Below are positions 14,749 to 17,012 of a DNA stretch of 17,012 bases, piece by piece. Location of the stretch: contig CAJQQJ010000428.1 of NCBI GenBank assembly GCA_905480445.1, forward strand, positions 1 through 17,012. Direction: 5' to 3'. The notes under the pieces were generated by a model, which worked only from the letters and a program-made list of their open reading frames with translations, was not told the origin of the DNA and did not search any database. How positions within the stretch are numbered: the first letter of the stretch is position 1; each line of letters opens with the position of its first letter. This DNA is from an uncultured Alphaproteobacteria bacterium (GTDB taxonomy: Bacteria > Pseudomonadota > Alphaproteobacteria > UBA7985 > CAJQQZ01). Position numbers and translations under genes: made by a program.

Positions 14749-16200
14749 TGTCCGAACATAAAGCTCTGCGGGGTTATTCTCAACTTTGTAATCCCAGGCG
14801 GTCTTATTAGTGGCCATTGCAGCATTGACCACTTGCTTTTGAGACAGTCGGTCCCAGACGTCCTTTTCAATGAAGTCGAGATCGAATTGGCCTCCTGTGA
14901 TGATAGAGTTCAATTCATCTTCAATGTCTTTTAAAGTTGGGTCACCGGCGCGGTTGTCCCATTCACCGGGATCTGTTTCAATGTTGAAGAGTTGCGGGGC
15001 AGAGCGATGGCAATAATGGTACTTCCAGGCACCTTTTCGAACCATGAAACTGGGTCGCATGATGCCTTCACCATGATATTCAGAAATGACAGGCACTTCT
15101 TCTAAGGTACTGCCGTTGACGGCGGGCATTAGAGAACGACCAGCCATAGGCCTGACAGATTCCTGACCAACGATATCGAGTAAGGTTGCAGGAAGGTCAA
15201 TAAGTGAAACGGGTGTCGAGACTTCACGCGGCTTTGCTCCTGGATAATCGATCATGAGCGGTATCCGCGCTGACCATTCATAGAGGCTGCGCTTTTGGAC
15301 CAGTGCTTTCTCACCAAGCATTTCGCCGTGATCCGATGTCAGGATGACGATGGTATCGTCCCTGAGACCTTGCTCATCCAGAACAGCGATCAACTCTCCT
15401 AGTTTATCATCCACGTAATGGGCCAGGGCTGCAAAACCACGTCGCATAGCTATGAGATGTTTTGGATCACGAATATTTTTGCGGTCAAGGCCGTACCAAC
15501 GAATAAATGCGCGATCAAAGTCGGAGTACTTTTCTTCCATATCATCAGGATAGTACGGCAACGGGAGATCAGCGTCTTTGTAGAGCTCCCAGTATTTGGT
15601 CGGAACTTGGTAAGGTGGGTGAGGGTTTGTGTATGAAACTGTCAACAGGAACGGTTTGTCTTTTGGTGTGTGGCGTAGGTATTCAAGGGCGCGGAATTGA
15701 GTTTCTTCATCATATTGCAGCTCCTTGCTCCAACCAGGCCCAATATTTTCTGCCTGGTACTGTGGCGCAAAATCAAACGCCATAGCTTCGGGATCATTCT
15801 CATCTAGGAGAGGATAGGACCAAATAAACCCTGAAGGATAAATGTCGGTGTTAAGGCGTCGATTAAAGCCATGCAGTTGATCGGCCCCAACGAAATGCAT
15901 CTTCCCAGACAACACAGTGTCATAGCCGGCGTTGGTCATGTAGTGAGCAAATGTAGGGATGAAGCTGTGATAAGGGTCGCCGTTATCATAACAACCAGTT
16001 GTGGAGGTATAGAGTCCGGTCATTAAACACGACCTTGCTGGCACACAAATTGGGCTTGGAGAATAGGCTGTCGTGAAGTGCACACTTCTTTCAGCCAATG
16101 CTTTCATATGTTTAGTTTTAGCAATGGGATAACCACAAGCCTCAAGCATAAACGGGGTCATTTGGTCTGCAATGACAAGAAGGACATTAGGCTGTTTCAT
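14746..16200 (-). CDS. betC: Sulfatase, probable choline-sulfatase (BetC)
   Basis: Choline-sulfatase hydrolyses choline-O-sulfate to choline and sulfate, feeding the osmoprotectant glycine betaine and sulfur supply. The protein starts with the sulfatase strand NVLLVIADQM (metal Asp12). Cys52-Val-Pro-Ala-Arg56 is the CxPxR motif whose cysteine is converted to formylglycine. Lys100 and His102 (SGKMHFVGADQLHGF), NPHPPY and TSDHGEMLGE complete the active site. The SGKMHFVGADQLHGF and TDIYPSGF segments and the C-terminal piece (WDRL ... WDYKVENNPAELYVR) resemble choline-sulfatases, including their special C-terminal domain. Length 484 is close to known BetC (about 500-510). ATG 16200 is chosen for GGGAGAG upstream; an ATT-rich extension to 16218 is not needed. 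No formylglycine-generating enzyme or betIBA genes are in view, so choline as the substrate is inference from similarity. Confidence 0.85.
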   Translation of the reverse strand: MKQPNVLLVIADQMTPFMLEACGYPIAKTKHMKALAERSVHFTTAYSPSPICVPARSCLMTGLYTSTTGCYDNGDPYHSFIPTFAHYMTNAGYDTVLSGKMHFVGADQLHGFNRRLNTDIYPSGFIWSYPLLDENDPEAMAFDFAPQYQAENIGPGWSKELQYDEETQFRALEYLRHTPKDKPFLLTVSYTNPHPPYQVPTKYWELYKDADLPLPYYPDDMEEKYSDFDRAFIRWYGLDRKNIRDPKHLIAMRRGFAALAHYVDDKLGELIAVLDEQGLRDDTIVILTSDHGEMLGEKALVQKRSLYEWSARIPLMIDYPGAKPREVSTPVSLIDLPATLLDIVGQESVRPMAGRSLMPAVNGSTLEEVPVISEYHGEGIMRPSFMVRKGAWKYHYCHRSAPQLFNIETDPGEWDNRAGDPTLKDIEDELNSIITGGQFDLDFIEKDVWDRLSQKQVVNAAMATNKTAWDYKVENNPAELYVRT

Positions 16201-16201
16201 G

Positions 16202-16822
16202 TTACTCTCCCGGAACAATCATCAAGTTCGACAAGGCCGTTGTTTCTTGGCCCACCCCACTTTGTTTGACGCCAAGACGTGCGCCTTCAATCGCTTGGGT
16301 AGGTTTGTTCTGTGATAGTTTCCAAGTGCCTTGAATGTCGCTGACGTCCATCGCTATAGGCACAATCTGAATGGCCATTTTATCAAAGGCGCGTTGATCC
16401 ATTTTGTCGATTGTCCACGGCTTCTTTGGCTTCAGTCGATCCTCCATTGATGCGCTCAGTCGTTCGAGCACACCTCGCAGTTCTGAAGCTGGAAGTTTCT
16501 TGAGAGTGCCCCTCACGTGCACAGCTACGTAGTTCCACGTTGGCACCTGATTTTCGATCCAATACCAGTCGGGTGAAATGTAGGCGTCACCACCAGACAC
16601 TGACATTACAGCGGGTTGGTCTTGGTCTAGAAGCTTCATTATTGGATTGTTACGCTGGAGATGAGCCTCCAGGTATGACCCGTCTTCGGAAAGTTGAAAG
16701 GGTATATGACTTAACAAAGGACCTGTGTCAGAGTTGATTGCCAAAATACCGAAGCTCCGTTCTTGCGCAAAGGAGATATTTTGTTCTTCGGCTGTCTGTT
16801 TATAAACTGGATTTGGATGCAT
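16202..16822 (-). CDS. paiB: PaiB-type FMN-binding protein
   Basis: This 206-residue protein has the PaiB family pattern: MHPNPVY at the start, FGILAI, LSHIPFQL, LEAHLQRNNP, GGDAYISPDWY (78-87), VPTWNY (93-98), and the C-terminal QIVPIAMDV-DIQGTWKLSQNK. Members have a split-barrel flavin-binding fold; Bacillus PaiB was described as a negative regulator of sporulation and protease genes, but most members are uncharacterised and may be flavin enzymes. ATG 16822 is chosen because GAGGTCGAG precedes it and it matches the family N-terminus; the longer frame to 16891 is not supported. Its TAA is one base from the sulfatase start, and the sulfatase ribosome site lies in its last codons, so the two are probably coupled. 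Confidence 0.9.
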   Translation of the reverse strand: MHPNPVYKQTAEEQNISFAQERSFGILAINSDTGPLLSHIPFQLSEDGSYLEAHLQRNNPIMKLLDQDQPAVMSVSGGDAYISPDWYWIENQVPTWNYVAVHVRGTLKKLPASELRGVLERLSASMEDRLKPKKPWTIDKMDQRAFDKMAIQIVPIAMDVSDIQGTWKLSQNKPTQAIEGARLGVKQSGVGQETTALSNLMIVPGE

Positions 16823-16860
16823 CTCGACCTCAATCAATTGGTATAGAGACAGCTTACTTG

Positions 16861-16913
16861 GAATTGGCCTTACAAAAAGAACCTGTTTCAAGAATTTTCA
16901 CATGCCAATTCTT
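16861..16913. promoter_or_regulatory. Two perfect inverted repeats upstream of paiB-betC
   Basis: GAATTGGC (16861-16868) is repeated inverted as GCCAATTC (16904-16911). Interleaved with it, AAGAATT (16890-16896) pairs with AATTCTT (16907-16913) across a 10-base spacer. They lie 39 to 91 bases before the paiB ATG, where an operator would be expected. A TTGAAA (minus strand, 16891-16886), resembling a -35 box, falls between and on the arms, but I see no good -10 at the right distance. The protein that would bind is unknown. Confidence 0.4.
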
Positions 16914-16973
16914 TATGAGACCTCAGCATAACTAGAGGATTCCCATAGGCTGGAATATTTGGTAACTTTTGTC

Positions 16974-17012
16974 ATGCAGAAACCTTTCGTCAGCCAACCC
17001 GAACTTTTTGTG
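16974..17012 (+). CDS. Possible start of a rightward gene cut by the right edge
   Basis: An ATG at 16974 opens a frame of 13 codons (beginning MQKPFVSQPELFV) that runs off the window. There is no clear ribosome site before it (TTTTGTC), and it is too short to recognise. It is listed only because a gene divergent from paiB would be natural here; the 150 bases before it hold the dyads and otherwise nothing I can support. Confidence 0.2.
   Translation, partial: MQKPFVSQPELFV

Noticed and set aside
1..17012. CRISPR array, insertion sequence, prophage, toxin-antitoxin or RNA genes
   Set aside because: I saw no regularly spaced repeats, transposase or integrase motifs, small toxin-antitoxin pairs, or tRNA/rRNA-like sequence; the gaps between genes are all short.

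Overview
The window looks like part of the chromosome of an alphaproteobacterium with moderate G+C (a little under half by eye), perhaps marine. Two things suggest this. The gene order rlpA - dacF-type carboxypeptidase - tmk - holB - metG - tatD - MBL hydrolase is a conserved alphaproteobacterial cluster. The MetRS (no CxxC zinc knuckle) and delta' (no zinc cysteine quartet) also look like the alphaproteobacterial versions. Genus cannot be decided from this sequence.

Region 1 (1-3274) is the 3' part of mfd, cut by the left edge. Region 2 (3291-10502) is a compact rightward housekeeping operon: the lipoprotein RlpA and a D-Ala-D-Ala carboxypeptidase (cell wall), thymidylate kinase and DNA polymerase III delta' (replication), methionyl-tRNA synthetase, a TatD nuclease and a PhnP-like metallo-beta-lactamase fold hydrolase. 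Gaps are 0 to 38 bases, with overlapping or touching stop/start codons, and a candidate sigma70-type promoter lies before rlpA. Region 3 (10532-12150) continues on the same strand with small gaps: a LysE/RhtB exporter, a GFA-type zinc-cysteine protein and a MOSC-domain protein. A 10-bp perfect hairpin follows.

Region 4 (12233-13103, minus strand) holds an overlapping pair of exported proteins: a DUF4142 helical protein and an amicyanin-like blue copper protein with a twin-arginine leader. Facing away from it is a cupin-type AraC-family regulator (13241-14185) interrupted by one in-frame amber codon. Next come a small orphan four-helix membrane protein (14341-14694) and a second convergent hairpin.

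Region 5 (14746-16822, minus strand) is a two-gene translationally coupled unit: a PaiB-type FMN-binding protein, then a sulfatase with the features of choline-sulfatase (BetC). Upstream lie two interleaved perfect inverted repeats that could be an operator. The last 40 bases may hold the start of another rightward gene. I see no rRNA, tRNA, CRISPR array, transposase or phage gene. No gap between genes exceeds 200 bases. The points most worth a second look are the amber-interrupted regulator, the DUF4142/cupredoxin overlap and the paiB-betC unit with its dyads.
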